DNA of 64,000 nucleotides from Shewanella violacea DSS12 (GCF_000091325.1 NC_014012.1:992001-1056000), one strand, 5' to 3'; shown: positions 35,738 to 45,080, counted from the first letter of the stretch. Notes: a model not told the origin generated them from the sequence alone. Numbers and translations are program-made.

Positions 35738-37465
35738 TTAATTCAGCCCTTGTATTACTGTGATCAGCTTGCTTAGCTGAATCCTTTCTTCTTTAGTATG
35801 GTTCTGTTTTAGACTCAATTCCTGATATCGTTGCTCAATATATTGGTTATTGAGCCAGATCAGGGTTTTTCTAAACTCTTGCTGCAAGTTTTCATCCGCC
35901 ACTTGATGTTCCCAGCGGGTCAGTTTTTTTAGGGTGCTTAATTGCGGAGCATCCCTGTACTGTTCAAGTAGTTGTGCGCTGTTTTTAACTTGTACACGAG
36001 TAATGTCTAGCAAGTGGATCAGCAAATCTACGCCGGCCATCTTGATGTGTTTCAGCGCTGGCTGCACGGGCAGTCCTTCACCTAACATAGGATGTTGTAC
36101 TAGCAATGCGATGGCTAATCGTAATGGGGTTCCTCGTCCTTTTAACGCTTTATTTTGAAGAGTGTGACCCTGCTTTTTAGAGGAGAATCCCAACTTTCTT
36201 CTTAATTCATCCGCACCGTTCATTCCAAGTTTATAGGCTAGGTTTTCCAGCAGTAAACTTTGTAGAACTGTGTCTTGTACTTTCTCAATCAAACTAATGG
36301 CTTGCTTGGCTAATGTCCCTTTATCGGCGCCATGGCGCTTGGCTAAAGTCTCAAAAAGAAACTCGGGGAGTGCTTTGGCATCATCAATCTGACTTTCGAA
36401 TGCTTCTTTTCCTACCTGACGAACCATGGTATCTGGATCTTCACCTTGAGGCAGGAACATAAATTTAACTTGGTTGCCGGGTTTTAGCAGTGGCAATGCG
36501 GTTTCTAATGCGCGCCATGCGGCTTCTACTCCGGCTCTGTCACCGTCGTAACAACAGATGACCTCTTTAGCGCTACGCAATAAGAGTTGAAATTGCTCTG
36601 CTGTGGTTGCAGTACCGAGAGAGGCTACTGCGTAGTCAACATCAAACTGTGCTAGTGCGACCACGTCCATATAGCCTTCGACTATAAGTACTCGCTGGGG
36701 ATCTCTGTGGCGCTGTTTAAGCTCATAGAGTCCATATAACTCATAGCCCTTATGAAATATGGGCGTTTCCGGAGAATTCAAGTATTTGGGAGTACCATCA
36801 CCTAAAACTCTTCCACCGAAACCAATAACTCGGCCTCGTCTGTCACGAATAGGGAACATTAACCGGTCGCGAAATCGATCGTAACGTCTGCCGCTATCGT
36901 TCTCTATCACCATTCCCGCAGTGAGTAGCTTATCTTGGGAATCCTGACTCTGTCGGTAGCGACTGAGTAAACCATCCCAACCCTCTGGTGCGAATCCGAT
37001 GTTGAAGTCTGCTATCACTTTTTCGGATAAGCCACGATGCTCCAGATAATCAAGCACCTTTTGTTTGTCTTTATCTTGTCTAAGTTGGCTCTGAAAATGT
37101 CGGCTTGCTTCTTCCATCAATTGATACAAGTCGCGGCTCAATCCCTCGTCGCGTTTCTTACCTGTACCTTGTTCCCGTGGCACTTCGAGACCCAGCTGTC
37201 CTGCTAGTTCTTCTATAGCATCGATAAAATCGAGACGGTCGTATTCCATAACGAAGTCGATGACATTGCCATGGGCACCACAGCCGAAACAATGGTAGAA
37301 CTGCTTATCTCTACTGACGGTAAAAGAAGGTGATTTTTCACTATGAAACGGACAACAGGCAGAGTGGTTTTTACCCGCCTTTTTTAGGGGCACCTTAGCG
37401 TCGATCTGGTCGACAATATCGATGCGAGCTACTAGCTCATTGATAAAATCACGAGGTATCGCCAT
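35738..37465 (-). CDS. dnaG: DNA primase
   Basis: The 575-residue protein matches DnaG (E. coli 581). An N-terminal CHC2 zinc-binding domain has ligands C38, H41, C59 and C62. A TOPRIM catalytic domain follows with VLIVEGYMDVVAL and CCYDGDRAG. The C-terminal DnaB-interaction region ends at residue 575. It makes the short RNA primers for chromosome replication. The start has no strong ribosome site, in keeping with low primase output. A hairpin between yqeY and dnaG (37527-37548) probably lowers read-through into it. A gap of 128 bases separates it from rpoD and may hold an internal promoter. Confidence 0.98.
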   Translation of the reverse strand: MAIPRDFINELVARIDIVDQIDAKVPLKKAGKNHSACCPFHSEKSPSFTVSRDKQFYHCFGCGAHGNVIDFVMEYDRLDFIDAIEELAGQLGLEVPREQGTGKKRDEGLSRDLYQLMEEASRHFQSQLRQDKDKQKVLDYLEHRGLSEKVIADFNIGFAPEGWDGLLSRYRQSQDSQDKLLTAGMVIENDSGRRYDRFRDRLMFPIRDRRGRVIGFGGRVLGDGTPKYLNSPETPIFHKGYELYGLYELKQRHRDPQRVLIVEGYMDVVALAQFDVDYAVASLGTATTAEQFQLLLRSAKEVICCYDGDRAGVEAAWRALETALPLLKPGNQVKFMFLPQGEDPDTMVRQVGKEAFESQIDDAKALPEFLFETLAKRHGADKGTLAKQAISLIEKVQDTVLQSLLLENLAYKLGMNGADELRRKLGFSSKKQGHTLQNKALKGRGTPLRLAIALLVQHPMLGEGLPVQPALKHIKMAGVDLLIHLLDITRVQVKNSAQLLEQYRDAPQLSTLKKLTRWEHQVADENLQQEFRKTLIWLNNQYIEQRYQELSLKQNHTKEERIQLSKLITVIQGLN

Positions 37466-37526
37466 TAGCTTGGTAAATGCCGCCTTTATCTACGTGAAAT
37501 CAAAATAGAGAGAATCTAAAACAAAC

Positions 37527-37548
37527 AAGCCGTGCAAGAGCACGGCTT
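37527..37548 (-). terminator. Internal terminator/attenuator between yqeY and dnaG
   Basis: AAGCCGTGC and GCACGGCTT form a 9-bp stem, followed on the minus strand by GTTTGTTTT. It lies inside the operon, as the terminator before dnaG does in E. coli, and would cut transcription of dnaG relative to rpsU. Confidence 0.75.
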
Positions 37549-37568
37549 ATTTACGCATTATCCTTAAA

Positions 37569-38012
37569 TTACTTAAGTTTAGCTCTGATCATAGCGCCTA
37601 TTGCCGCCATATCAGCTCTGCCTAAGACTTTAGGTTTTAATGCGCCCATTACTTTGCCCATATCCGCCATGGAGGATGCGCCCATCTCTTGGATGCTTGC
37701 ATCAACTAAAACGGCAATTTCCTCTTCAGTAAGAGGCTGAGGCAGGAAGACTTCAAGAACCTTGATCTCTTCTGCTTCAATTGCTGCTAGTTCGTCACGT
37801 CCGGCTGCAGCATATTGTGCAATCGAATCACGACGCTGTTTAACCATTTTGGTTAAGACAGCTATAGCTTGGTCGTCAGTTAGAGTTTCGCGGGTGTCCA
37901 CTTCAATCTGTTTGACGGCGGCTAGCGCCATACGGATAGTCATCAAGCGTACCTTAGCTTTGGCACGCATGGCGTCTATCATTTGGCTTTTTAGCTGATC
38001 AACTAGGCTCAT
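37569..38012 (-). CDS. yqeY: GatB/YqeY domain protein
   Basis: The 147-residue protein is a stand-alone YqeY domain. It resembles the tRNA-binding C-terminal tail of GatB, with AVLTKMVKQRRDSIAQYAAAGR followed by EIKVLEVFLPQPLTEEE, and ends MGKVMGALKPKVLGRADMAAIG. In GatB this domain recognises tRNA for amidation; the role of the free form is not established. It starts 6 bases after the rpsU stop, so it is translated from the same message. It sits between rpsU and dnaG as in many gammaproteobacteria outside the enterics. Confidence 0.93.
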   Translation of the reverse strand: MSLVDQLKSQMIDAMRAKAKVRLMTIRMALAAVKQIEVDTRETLTDDQAIAVLTKMVKQRRDSIAQYAAAGRDELAAIEAEEIKVLEVFLPQPLTEEEIAVLVDASIQEMGASSMADMGKVMGALKPKVLGRADMAAIGAMIRAKLK

Positions 38013-38018
38013 AATAGA

Positions 38019-38234
38019 TTAGTATAAACGTACGCGACGAGCGTTTTCACGAGAAAGCTTCTTTGCAAGACGCTTAACTGCAGCGGCTTTAGCACGCTTA
38101 CGTGCAGTTGTTGGCTTCTCGTAATACTCACGAGCGCGCACATCAGCTAAGATTCCAGCTTTTTCACAAGAGCGCTTAAAACGACGTAGAGCTACGTCAA
38201 ATGGTTCGTTTTCGCGTACTTTAATTATTGGCAT
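38019..38234 (-). CDS. rpsU: 30S ribosomal protein bS21
   Basis: The 71-residue basic protein is a full-length bS21. It starts [20 protein letters not shown] and ends with the Arg/Lys-rich [15 protein letters not shown]. It binds the 30S platform near the anti-Shine-Dalgarno end and helps initiation. It is the first gene of the macromolecular-synthesis operon and has a good promoter at 38310-38337. Confidence 0.99.
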   Translation of the reverse strand: MPIIKVRENEPFDVALRRFKRSCEKAGILADVRAREYYEKPTTARKRAKAAAVKRLAKKLSRENARRVRLY

Positions 38235-38309
38235 ACGCCATCACCCCTTAGGTGTAGTTTGTAATGGGTCAATAATTAGACCCAAGTTTATTTAAAAATG
38301 GTGCGGAAT

Positions 38310-38337
38310 TCTATACCGACTTGAGTCTGTTTGTAAA
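38310..38337 (-). promoter_or_regulatory. Promoter of the rpsU operon
   Basis: On the minus strand TTTACA, a 16-base spacer and TATAGA precede rpsU by about 75 bases. Confidence 0.6.
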
Positions 38338-38490
38338 GCAAATTCCGCGATCATATCCTAGATCTTTTCACTATTTCGATCCTATCTTTGATCTCTGTTA
38401 GATCATGTTGGGGATATTCCACGCGTACCCGCTAATGCTGGCCGTAATTGATGAAATTCTCAGGACGACCAAAATCAGCGACAAGTCTAT

Positions 38491-38499
38491 TGGTATAAT
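38491..38499 (+). promoter_or_regulatory. Extended -10 promoter of tsaD
   Basis: TGGTATAAT is a perfect extended -10 element 54 bases before the tsaD start. No good -35 hexamer is present, as is usual for such promoters. Confidence 0.5.
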
Positions 38500-38552
38500 T
38501 AAAGCACAGCAGGTAGAATTAGCAGCCTTTTATGACACTTTGACGGGATACG

Positions 38553-39566
38553 ATGCGGGTTTTAGGTATTGAAACATCTTGCGATGAAACAGGAATAGCC
38601 GTTTATGATGACGAGCTGGGCCTGTTATCTCACACACTATATAGCCAGGTAAAGTTACATGCCGATTACGGCGGGGTTGTGCCTGAGCTGGCATCTCGAG
38701 ATCATGTAAGAAAAGTTGTGCCCTTGATCAAGCAGGCACTTGCCGATGCTAACAGCACAATGGATGACATCGACGGGGTCGCTTATACCACAGGTCCTGG
38801 CTTGGTTGGTGCCTTATTAGTCGGTGCCTGTGTGGGTCGATCATTAGCCTATTCATGGGACAAGCCTGCCGTAGGTGTACATCATATGGAAGGCCACCTC
38901 TTAGCGCCTATGCTAGAGGACAATGTGCCTGAGTATCCTTTTCTAGCGCTGTTAGTATCCGGCGGACATACCATGATGGTGGCCGTTGAAGGTATTGGAC
39001 AATATGAAGTGCTTGGCGAGTCTGTTGACGATGCAGCAGGTGAAGCATTCGATAAAACTGCGAAACTTATGGGGCTAGATTACCCAGGTGGGCCAAGGTT
39101 AGCTAAGCTGGCTGAGAAAGGTGAGACTGGCCACTACCGTTTCCCTCGTCCTATGACGGATAAGCCAGGCTTAAATTTCAGTTTTTCTGGTTTGAAGACC
39201 TTTGCCGCTAATACTATCGCCAAAGAGCCGGATGATGAACAGACCCGAGCTAATATCGCCTTAGCCTTCGAAGAAGCGGTTGTTGATACACTCTCTATCA
39301 AGTGTCGCCGTGCGCTAAAACAAACTGACTATACTCGTTTAGTGATTGCCGGAGGAGTGAGCGCAAATTCACGCCTGCGCACCTCGCTAGCCGAGATGAT
39401 GAAAAATCTAGGTGGGGAAGTCTTCTATCCTAGAGGCGAGTTCTGTACCGATAATGGTGCCATGATCGCCTATGCAGGCTTGCAGAGATTGAAGGCCGGT
39501 CACACAGAGGACTTAGGTGTCAAAGGTATGCCTCGTTGGCCCCTAGACTCGCTGCCTCCGCTCTAG
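38553..39566 (+). CDS. tsaD: tRNA threonylcarbamoyltransferase subunit TsaD
   Basis: The 337-residue protein equals E. coli TsaD in length. It has the N-terminal [10 protein letters not shown] motif, the metal-binding [12 protein letters not shown] motif (two His of the HxxxH pair) and the LVSGGHTM nucleotide loop. It works with TsaB, TsaC and TsaE to put the threonylcarbamoyl group on A37 of tRNAs reading ANN codons. The start ATG has a GGGA site. It is divergent from rpsU, a conserved arrangement in this group, and it is followed by a good terminator. Confidence 0.98.
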   Translation: MRVLGIETSCDETGIAVYDDELGLLSHTLYSQVKLHADYGGVVPELASRDHVRKVVPLIKQALADANSTMDDIDGVAYTTGPGLVGALLVGACVGRSLAYSWDKPAVGVHHMEGHLLAPMLEDNVPEYPFLALLVSGGHTMMVAVEGIGQYEVLGESVDDAAGEAFDKTAKLMGLDYPGGPRLAKLAEKGETGHYRFPRPMTDKPGLNFSFSGLKTFAANTIAKEPDDEQTRANIALAFEEAVVDTLSIKCRRALKQTDYTRLVIAGGVSANSRLRTSLAEMMKNLGGEVFYPRGEFCTDNGAMIAYAGLQRLKAGHTEDLGVKGMPRWPLDSLPPL

Positions 39567-39602
39567 GCTCTTAAGCTAGGAGCTGTAAGTGTGATAAGCA
39601 CT

Positions 39603-39640
39603 AAAACACCTGACTTGCTGATGCAAACAGGTGTTTTTTT
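39603..39640 (+). terminator. Terminator after tsaD
   Basis: AAAACACCTG and CAGGTGTTTT pair around a 15-base loop and a T run follows. It lies between the convergent tsaD and plsY genes. Confidence 0.85.
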
Positions 39641-39670
39641 ATGTTTGGAGGTATAGCTAGAACTTAGAAC

Positions 39671-40279
39671 TTAGGTTTTATCTTTCTTCTTGCGGGACAC
39701 CTTAGATTCTTCGCCTTTTAATAGTCGGTGAATATTATCTTTGTGCCTGATGACTATTAATGCTGAGAGCATGGAAACCGGGATGATAAATCTGTCATCT
39801 AGGTACCAGGTGTAGGCGGGGGCCAGCATGGCAGTGATAATCGCAGCGAGTGAGGAGTATCGGCTGATTAATACCATGACTATCCAGGTGGTTATCAAAG
39901 CAAGGGCGAAGTCATTACCGATAGGGGCCATGGCGCCGAATGCGGTTGCGACTCCTTTTCCACCCTTGAATTTAAAGAAGACAGGAAATATATGGCCAAC
40001 GCAGGCGGAGACGGCAATAAGGCCCAGTGAGACTGGGTCGACACCTATACGGAAGGCGAGATAGGCGGGGATGGCGCCTTTGAGCATGTCAAACAAGAGC
40101 ACCATAGCAGCGGAGCTGGCTCCGCCAATGCGCAGGACATTGGTCGCCCCAGGATTACCAGAGCCTTGTGTGCGAGGGTCGGGCAGTCCACGCATTTGAC
40201 AAACGAGCACGGCACTGGAAATTGAGCCAGCCAGATAGGCGGTCAACATCATTACCAGAGTGAGTACTGTTATGGTCAA
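39671..40279 (-). CDS. plsY: Glycerol-3-phosphate acyltransferase PlsY
   Basis: The 202-residue inner-membrane protein has five to six helices and the PlsY motifs [22 protein letters not shown] and [12 protein letters not shown]. It transfers an acyl group from acyl-phosphate to glycerol-3-phosphate, the first step of phospholipid synthesis. The start is TTG at 40279, supported by AAGGAAAC 6 bases upstream and by a family-length N-terminus. It is divergent from folB, as in many gammaproteobacteria. Confidence 0.97.
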   Translation of the reverse strand: MTITVLTLVMMLTAYLAGSISSAVLVCQMRGLPDPRTQGSGNPGATNVLRIGGASSAAMVLLFDMLKGAIPAYLAFRIGVDPVSLGLIAVSACVGHIFPVFFKFKGGKGVATAFGAMAPIGNDFALALITTWIVMVLISRYSSLAAIITAMLAPAYTWYLDDRFIIPVSMLSALIVIRHKDNIHRLLKGEESKVSRKKKDKT

Positions 40280-40563
40280 ATTGGTTTCCTTATCCGTCTT
40301 AAGGTATCATCGCGCCACAATATTTATCAGTGCCAAAGCTTAATTGCAACTTTCTATCTTATCTGCTTTGCCTGAGAGGTAAAATCCTTCTACAGGGCGT
40401 TATCCTACTTGGGATTTGTACCGTTAGAAAGAGGCATCTAGCAAAATAATAGATAAGATTGGCATTATATCTTTTTTATCCGTTAACGCTTATCAGACCT
40501 TATGGCCTGATTGGCGAAAATGTGCCCTCATCGATGAGGAACGAGTCTGGTTTTGGAGAAATC

Positions 40564-40917
40564 ATGGACAGAGTATTAATACGACAGTTAAAAATAGAAA
40601 CTGTTATCGGGATCTATGAGTGGGAAAAGAAGATCCATCAGAACTTGTTGATTGATTTGGATATGGCTTGGGATAATAAGCCAGCGGCGGATACCGATGA
40701 TTATCAGTATGCCTTGTGTTATGAGACGGTATCGAATCGACTAATCGCCTTGATAACCGAAAAGCCAATTGAACTCATCGAAACCGTAGCCGAGATGATC
40801 GCTAGCTGCTTAATGGATGAATTTAATGTGCCTTGGGTAAAGGTGACTGTGATGAAGCCGGGCGCTGTGCCTACTGCGGCTGCTGTTGGTGTTGAGATTG
40901 AGCGAGGTTATTGTTAG
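40564..40917 (+). CDS. folB: Dihydroneopterin aldolase
   Basis: The 117-residue protein begins MDRVLIRQLKIETVIGIYEW at the ATG at 40564, with TTGGAG upstream. The frame is open further left, but no family sequence lies there. It contains the catalytic E22-type region (ETVIGIYEWE) and ends with the VTVMKPGAVPTAAAVGVEIER strand. It converts dihydroneopterin to hydroxymethyl-dihydropterin and glycolaldehyde in folate synthesis. Its stop codon abuts the folK start, so the two are translated in tandem for consecutive pathway steps. Confidence 0.95.
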   Translation: MDRVLIRQLKIETVIGIYEWEKKIHQNLLIDLDMAWDNKPAADTDDYQYALCYETVSNRLIALITEKPIELIETVAEMIASCLMDEFNVPWVKVTVMKPGAVPTAAAVGVEIERGYC

Positions 40918-41448
40918 ATGTTATCGCGTGTCTATATCAGCTTAGGCAGTAATATCGAGCCTGAGCGCTACCTTAAGTCTGGATTAAATGATCTTAGTTC
41001 TCATTTTGGCCAGCTGCTGCTCTCCTCTGTGTATGAAAGTGAAGCCGTTGGATTTGAAGGCAGTAACTTTTTAAATATGGTGGTTGGCGTCGATACCGAT
41101 TTGAGCATAAGTGAGCTAGTGTCCTTGTTTAAGCAGATAGAACAAGACAATGGCCGTCTGGTAGGGGCTAAAAAGTTTGCTTCTAGGACATTGGATCTGG
41201 ATCTCTTACTCTATGATGACATGGCAACACTCGATCCTGTCGAGCTGCCGAGAGCTGAAATCTTAACCAATGCCTTCGTGCTATGGCCTATGGCTGAGCT
41301 GGCACCTGATTTAGTTCATCCTTTGGTAGATATTAGCTATCAAACCCTGTGGGATGAATATGATAAAAATCAGCAAAGACTTTGGCCGATCCCATTTAGC
41401 TGGACTCAGGTCCAGGCAGATGAAGCCTCAATGATTAACTCACTCTAA
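40918..41448 (+). CDS. folK: Hydroxymethyl-dihydropterin pyrophosphokinase
   Basis: The 176-residue protein starts directly after the folB stop. It has the HPPK motifs SLGSNIEPERYL at the start and SRTLDLDLLLYDD near 93-105, where the Asp pair binds magnesium-ATP. It then has the LPRAEILTNAFVLWPMAELAPDLVHP segment. It moves a pyrophosphate from ATP to the product of FolB. It is slightly longer than the E. coli enzyme (159) through a C-terminal extension. Confidence 0.95.
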   Translation: MLSRVYISLGSNIEPERYLKSGLNDLSSHFGQLLLSSVYESEAVGFEGSNFLNMVVGVDTDLSISELVSLFKQIEQDNGRLVGAKKFASRTLDLDLLLYDDMATLDPVELPRAEILTNAFVLWPMAELAPDLVHPLVDISYQTLWDEYDKNQQRLWPIPFSWTQVQADEASMINSL

Positions 41449-41516
41449 GTACAATTTTGGCTCTCACCTAAGCTGATATTTCAGTGCAAGGGGGATTCAT
41501 AAAACAGGAAATATGC

Positions 41517-42317
41517 ATGGACACATTTCAGGTCATAGTATTAGCCTTAATTCAGGGCTTGACCGAATTTTTACCCATCTCAAGCTCGGCGCATCTTATC
41601 TTGCCTGCGCAACTTCTTGGCTGGGAAGATCAAGGTTTGTCTTTCGATGTCGCGGTCAATACCGGTTCTTTGTGCGCCGTTATCATCTATTTCAGGCGTG
41701 AGTTGTGGTCTATGTTTAAGGCTTGGGGCGGCAGCATTTTCAAGGGTGAGCACAATGATGAGAGCAAGCTGGCCTGGTGGATCATACTGGCGACTATTCC
41801 AGCTGTGATCGTCGGCTTTGCTGCTAAAGATTTTATAGCCACTCATCTGCGAAATATTGAGGTGGTGGCGACGACAACTATCGTGTTCGGTCTCTTACTG
41901 TGGTGGGCCGATAGAATGACCAGCAAGGGACTGACAGAGTTTCAAGTGGGTTGGAAGAAGGCGTTGATCATAGGCGTAGCTCAAGCCATGGCGTTGATCC
42001 CTGGAACATCCCGTTCAGGTGCGACCATTACGGCGGCTTTGATGCTGGGACTTGGCCGTGAGGCCGCGGCGCGCTTCTCATTTTTGATGTCGGTACCCAT
42101 CAGTTTAGGTGCAGCCATTCTGGTGACTAAAGATCTGCTATCCAGTGGTGAGGTGATAGATTATCAGGCCCTGACTCTGGGCATTGTGGTTTCTTTCCTC
42201 GCCGCTTATGCCTGTATTCATGTATTTTTAAAATTGGTCAGCCGAATTGGAATGACCCCCTTTGTCGTTTATCGTCTGGCACTGGGCGCACTCTTGTGTG
42301 TGTTTATATTCGCTTAA
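41517..42317 (+). CDS. uppP: Undecaprenyl-diphosphatase
   Basis: The 266-residue inner-membrane protein starts at the ATG at 41517 (ACAGGAA site), giving the standard [20 protein letters not shown]. Hallmarks are the [13 protein letters not shown] and [14 protein letters not shown] motifs, with conserved Glu, Ser and Arg at the active site. It removes a phosphate from undecaprenyl pyrophosphate so that the lipid carrier can be reused for peptidoglycan and other envelope polymers. Overproduction gives bacitracin resistance in E. coli. The popT-type gene at 12909 acts later in the same recycling route. Confidence 0.97.
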   Translation: MDTFQVIVLALIQGLTEFLPISSSAHLILPAQLLGWEDQGLSFDVAVNTGSLCAVIIYFRRELWSMFKAWGGSIFKGEHNDESKLAWWIILATIPAVIVGFAAKDFIATHLRNIEVVATTTIVFGLLLWWADRMTSKGLTEFQVGWKKALIIGVAQAMALIPGTSRSGATITAALMLGLGREAAARFSFLMSVPISLGAAILVTKDLLSSGEVIDYQALTLGIVVSFLAAYACIHVFLKLVSRIGMTPFVVYRLALGALLCVFIFA

Positions 42318-42380
42318 TTATTTTCAGGTGTGACTTGCTCAACCAGTAGAAAGTCACAGCTTCATTGTTAAAGAGACATT

Positions 42381-43337
42381 ATGAAAAGTATTTATCTATG
42401 CCCCGTGTGTAATCAGCCTCTGTTGATCCATGAGGAATCTCAAGGGTTACACTGTAGTAATAAGCATCATTTCGATAAGAGTGATAAGGGTTACTGGGTA
42501 TTTAGTTTGCCAAAGAAACCTAAATTAGATTCAAGGCAGGTGATGCGCGGTAAGCGTTTCTTACTCGAGTCCGGTGTATTCTCTCCCCTGGTGGACACAT
42601 TAGCCGAGATGCTCAAACCTGAGCTAGCGCATATAGCATCAGATGAGGCAATTGCGCATCTGGAATATGATTGTGGCGAAGGTTACTATCTTAGGGCGAT
42701 AAAGTCGGCCCTCAGTGAACCGCTACAGCAAGCTGGGATTAAGCTAGAGCAGCATGGGATCAATGAAGCGGAGAATGCACTCTTCTCGGCGGCTAAGATC
42801 GACTCAGAAGCTGACTCTGATAATGCTACAGGTTCAGATTCTGGAACTGCCAGCGACGCTAGTAGTGACTCTAGTAATGAATCTGCGAGTGACTCAAGTG
42901 CTAACACAGAAGCTGAAGAAAAAAGTACCTTGATTGTCAGTAGCCTAAGGGCGCTTCCTTTCGCTGATGCCAGCTTCGACCTGATCACTCTTATTGATAA
43001 GCAGCTCAAGGGCAAAGAGCCGCTACGTGTGCTCAAGCAAGCTGGTTACCTTTTGCAGGTATCTCCCGCTCCTAGGCATCTCTGGCAGTTAAAAGGCTAT
43101 ATCTATCCTGATATGAAAGAGAAAGAGCTGCAATCGAGCGAAGTGAATGGCCTTGAGTTATTAGACACTCAGAGAGTAACGTTTAAGCTAGATGCTGACG
43201 GCGAGCAAGCCTTGACGCTGCTGGAAATGACGCCTTATGCGTGGCGGGCTAATGATAAAATTCGTAAGAAGATTGCCTCTGGCAACTTCGAAGGCTTAGA
43301 GATTGACTTTATTGTCACCCTGTCGAAGAAAATATAA
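42381..43337 (+). CDS. RlmA-like 23S rRNA methyltransferase with Ser/Asp-rich insert
   Basis: The 318-residue protein follows RlmA (E. coli, 23S G745 methylation) at both ends: a zinc finger CPVCNQPL...CSNKHHFD, the linker MRGKRFLLESGVFSPL, and the C-terminal PRHLWQLKGYIYPDM and LLEMTPYAWRA. The middle is odd. The usual LDIGCGEGYYT reads LEYDCGEGYYL, the motif after it is degenerate, and residues about 141-180 are a low-complexity run of Ser, Asp, Ala and Glu absent from E. coli RlmA. The IRIYAPC motif is also lost. It may still bind S-adenosylmethionine, but altered or lost activity is possible. Confidence 0.8.
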   Translation: MKSIYLCPVCNQPLLIHEESQGLHCSNKHHFDKSDKGYWVFSLPKKPKLDSRQVMRGKRFLLESGVFSPLVDTLAEMLKPELAHIASDEAIAHLEYDCGEGYYLRAIKSALSEPLQQAGIKLEQHGINEAENALFSAAKIDSEADSDNATGSDSGTASDASSDSSNESASDSSANTEAEEKSTLIVSSLRALPFADASFDLITLIDKQLKGKEPLRVLKQAGYLLQVSPAPRHLWQLKGYIYPDMKEKELQSSEVNGLELLDTQRVTFKLDADGEQALTLLEMTPYAWRANDKIRKKIASGNFEGLEIDFIVTLSKKI

Positions 43338-43555
43338 GCTTAACGTTTGAGATTAACCTTGGCTGAATAGTTTTTGCTTTAAATTCGCTTTGTGCTCGAT
43401 AGGGCTAGGATTTAGTGGCTACTGAGGTTAATCTTTGAGCTTGATGTCGGTATTTGAGTTATCTACTGGTCATATATTGATTGGATATATGGATTGGTAT
43501 TAGTCGTCGATGCATTCGATTTGATAGTAGAGAAGAAAAGGAAATAGAGATACCT

Positions 43556-44479
43556 ATGATGAGAATATTGCTGTTGTTCATCTTAAGTGTAATTCCAGGC
43601 ATTAGTTTGGCCAATGTCTACGATCTGCCGGAAAAAGGCAGTAGTCTCATCGGCGAACTTCAGGAGCACCTGGTACTGAAGGGGGATTATTTTCAGACGA
43701 TTTCCAAACAGTACAATGTTGGTATTCTGGAGCTAATGGAATCAAATCCTGGTGTTGACCCATTTTTACCTACTCCTGGCACTAAACTCATTATACCGAC
43801 TCAGATGTTGCTTCCCGACGTACCAAGAAAAGGGATAGTGCTCAATCTACCGGAATTGAGACTCTACTACTTTTCTAAAAATGGTAAGCAAGTCCATGTA
43901 TTTCCTGTGGGTATCGGCCGTGTAGGCCGTGAAACTCCCGAGATGGTCACTAAGATTAAGGCCAGAATTCCTAATCCAAGTTGGACGCCTCCGGCGAGTA
44001 TTCGCAAGGAGCATCTGGAACGCGGTGAAATCCTGCCTCCTGTGGTAGCGGCTGGACCGGATAACCCATTGGGTAACTATGCCATGCAGCTTTCTTATGG
44101 TGATGGTAGTTACTTGATCCACGGTACGAACAAAGACTTTGGTATCGGCATGCGTGTTAGCTCAGGTTGTGTTCGTCTCAATCCGGATGATATCGAGTGG
44201 CTGTTTAATCAGACTAAGTATGGCGATCCTGTGCGGGTGATCAATCAGACGGTTAAGATCTCTACCGAGCCAGATGGACGTCACATCATAGAGGTGCATT
44301 CGGCTTTATCTAAGTCTGACTCAGATATACAGCAAGAAAAACCGGTGACTATGACTGCGGCTATCGTTAACTTTATTAGCCAGGAAGGCATAGATAGTTT
44401 TAAGGCTAATGATGCACTGCTGGCACAAAATGGTTTACCTGTGAATATAGAGCTGCCAGAGCCCAGCCTAAGCGAGTAA
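43556..44479 (+). CDS. L,D-transpeptidase (YkuD) with LysM-like domain
   Basis: The 307-residue periplasmic protein has a signal peptide ending ISLA. The ATG at 43556 is chosen because it begins the signal; the frame extends left without family sequence. A LysM-like segment (about 36-85; GDYFQTISKQYNVGILELM) precedes a YkuD domain (about 95-235). The catalytic C205 sits in MRVSSGCVRL, with the HGTNKDFGIG His motif before it. It belongs to the ErfK/YbiS/YcfS group, which attaches Braun lipoprotein to peptidoglycan or makes 3-3 crosslinks. The lpp gene lies 277 bases away in convergent orientation, which favours the lipoprotein-anchoring role. Confidence 0.92.
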   Translation: MMRILLLFILSVIPGISLANVYDLPEKGSSLIGELQEHLVLKGDYFQTISKQYNVGILELMESNPGVDPFLPTPGTKLIIPTQMLLPDVPRKGIVLNLPELRLYYFSKNGKQVHVFPVGIGRVGRETPEMVTKIKARIPNPSWTPPASIRKEHLERGEILPPVVAAGPDNPLGNYAMQLSYGDGSYLIHGTNKDFGIGMRVSSGCVRLNPDDIEWLFNQTKYGDPVRVINQTVKISTEPDGRHIIEVHSALSKSDSDIQQEKPVTMTAAIVNFISQEGIDSFKANDALLAQNGLPVNIELPEPSLSE

Positions 44480-44524
44480 CTGACTAATCGCACTGTGTCT
44501 GCCGTAATAGACCAGTATGAAGAT

Positions 44525-44546
44525 AGCGTCCCTAGAGGGCGCTTTT
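44525..44546 (+). terminator. Terminator after the L,D-transpeptidase gene
   Basis: AGCGTCCCT pairs with AGGGCGCT (one bulge) and a run of six T follows, about 45 bases past the stop codon. Confidence 0.65.
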
Positions 44547-44720
44547 TTGTGGGCGGAATTTATAGAAGTTTGAGGTATGAAAGTGTTAAGCGATAAGTGA
44601 TAAATTAACAGGGACTGGAATGTACTTCGTCTTACTGATTTTCAGTTTTACTGGTGCTTAGAGCTGCTTGGATTTGTTTTTTTGGGGGGGAGTTAGCTTG
44701 AGACTTGGGAGGGAAGAACA

Positions 44721-44748
44721 TATCGGCAACACATATGTGTTGCCGATA
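44721..44748 (-). terminator. 28-base perfect palindrome after lpp
   Basis: Two 14-base arms (TATCGGCAACACAT and its complement) form a hairpin starting 9 bases past the lpp stop codon. The T run is poor, so it may mainly protect the very abundant lpp message from 3' decay. Confidence 0.65.
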
Positions 44749-44756
44749 CAGACAAA

Positions 44757-45023
44757 TTACTTCTTGTAAGAAGAAGCAACGTTGTCTATGCGACTGTTAG
44801 CACGCATTGCTTCAGCTTGTGCGTCCATAGCAGCCGCTTTTGCATCTTTAACGTCTGCAGAAAGAGCACCTTGCTCAGACTTCAGAGAGCTAACTTCAGA
44901 AGACAGTTGATCAACCTTGTTACCTAGGTTAGAAATGCTTTCTTCTAGAGCTGTAGTGTTTGCACAGCCACCTAGTAGGGCAGTCATTGCTACACCAGCA
45001 ATCATCAGTACTTTTTTGTTCAT
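44757..45023 (-). CDS. lpp: Major outer membrane (Braun) lipoprotein Lpp
   Basis: The 88-residue protein has a lipoprotein signal with lipobox LLGGC (C20). A continuous alpha-helical heptad region follows, ending SRIDNVASSYKK. The end matches the Lpp pattern RLDNxxxxYRK, in which the last Lys is joined to peptidoglycan. It is somewhat longer than E. coli Lpp (78). An AAAGGG ribosome site is present and a 9-bp inverted repeat lies in the leader. The L,D-transpeptidase gene at 43556 is its likely partner. Strong expression is expected from what is known of the family. Confidence 0.93.
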   Translation of the reverse strand: MNKKVLMIAGVAMTALLGGCANTTALEESISNLGNKVDQLSSEVSSLKSEQGALSADVKDAKAAAMDAQAEAMRANSRIDNVASSYKK

Positions 45024-45059
45024 TGGGGAATCCCTTTAAATAGGTTGAATAGATATGAA

Positions 45060-45080
45060 GCAGTTGTACCATACAACTGC
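45060..45080. promoter_or_regulatory. Inverted repeat in the lpp leader
   Basis: GCAGTTGTA and TACAACTGC are perfect 9-base arms around 3 bases, 37 bases before the lpp start. It could be an operator or a 5' mRNA hairpin. Confidence 0.4.
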
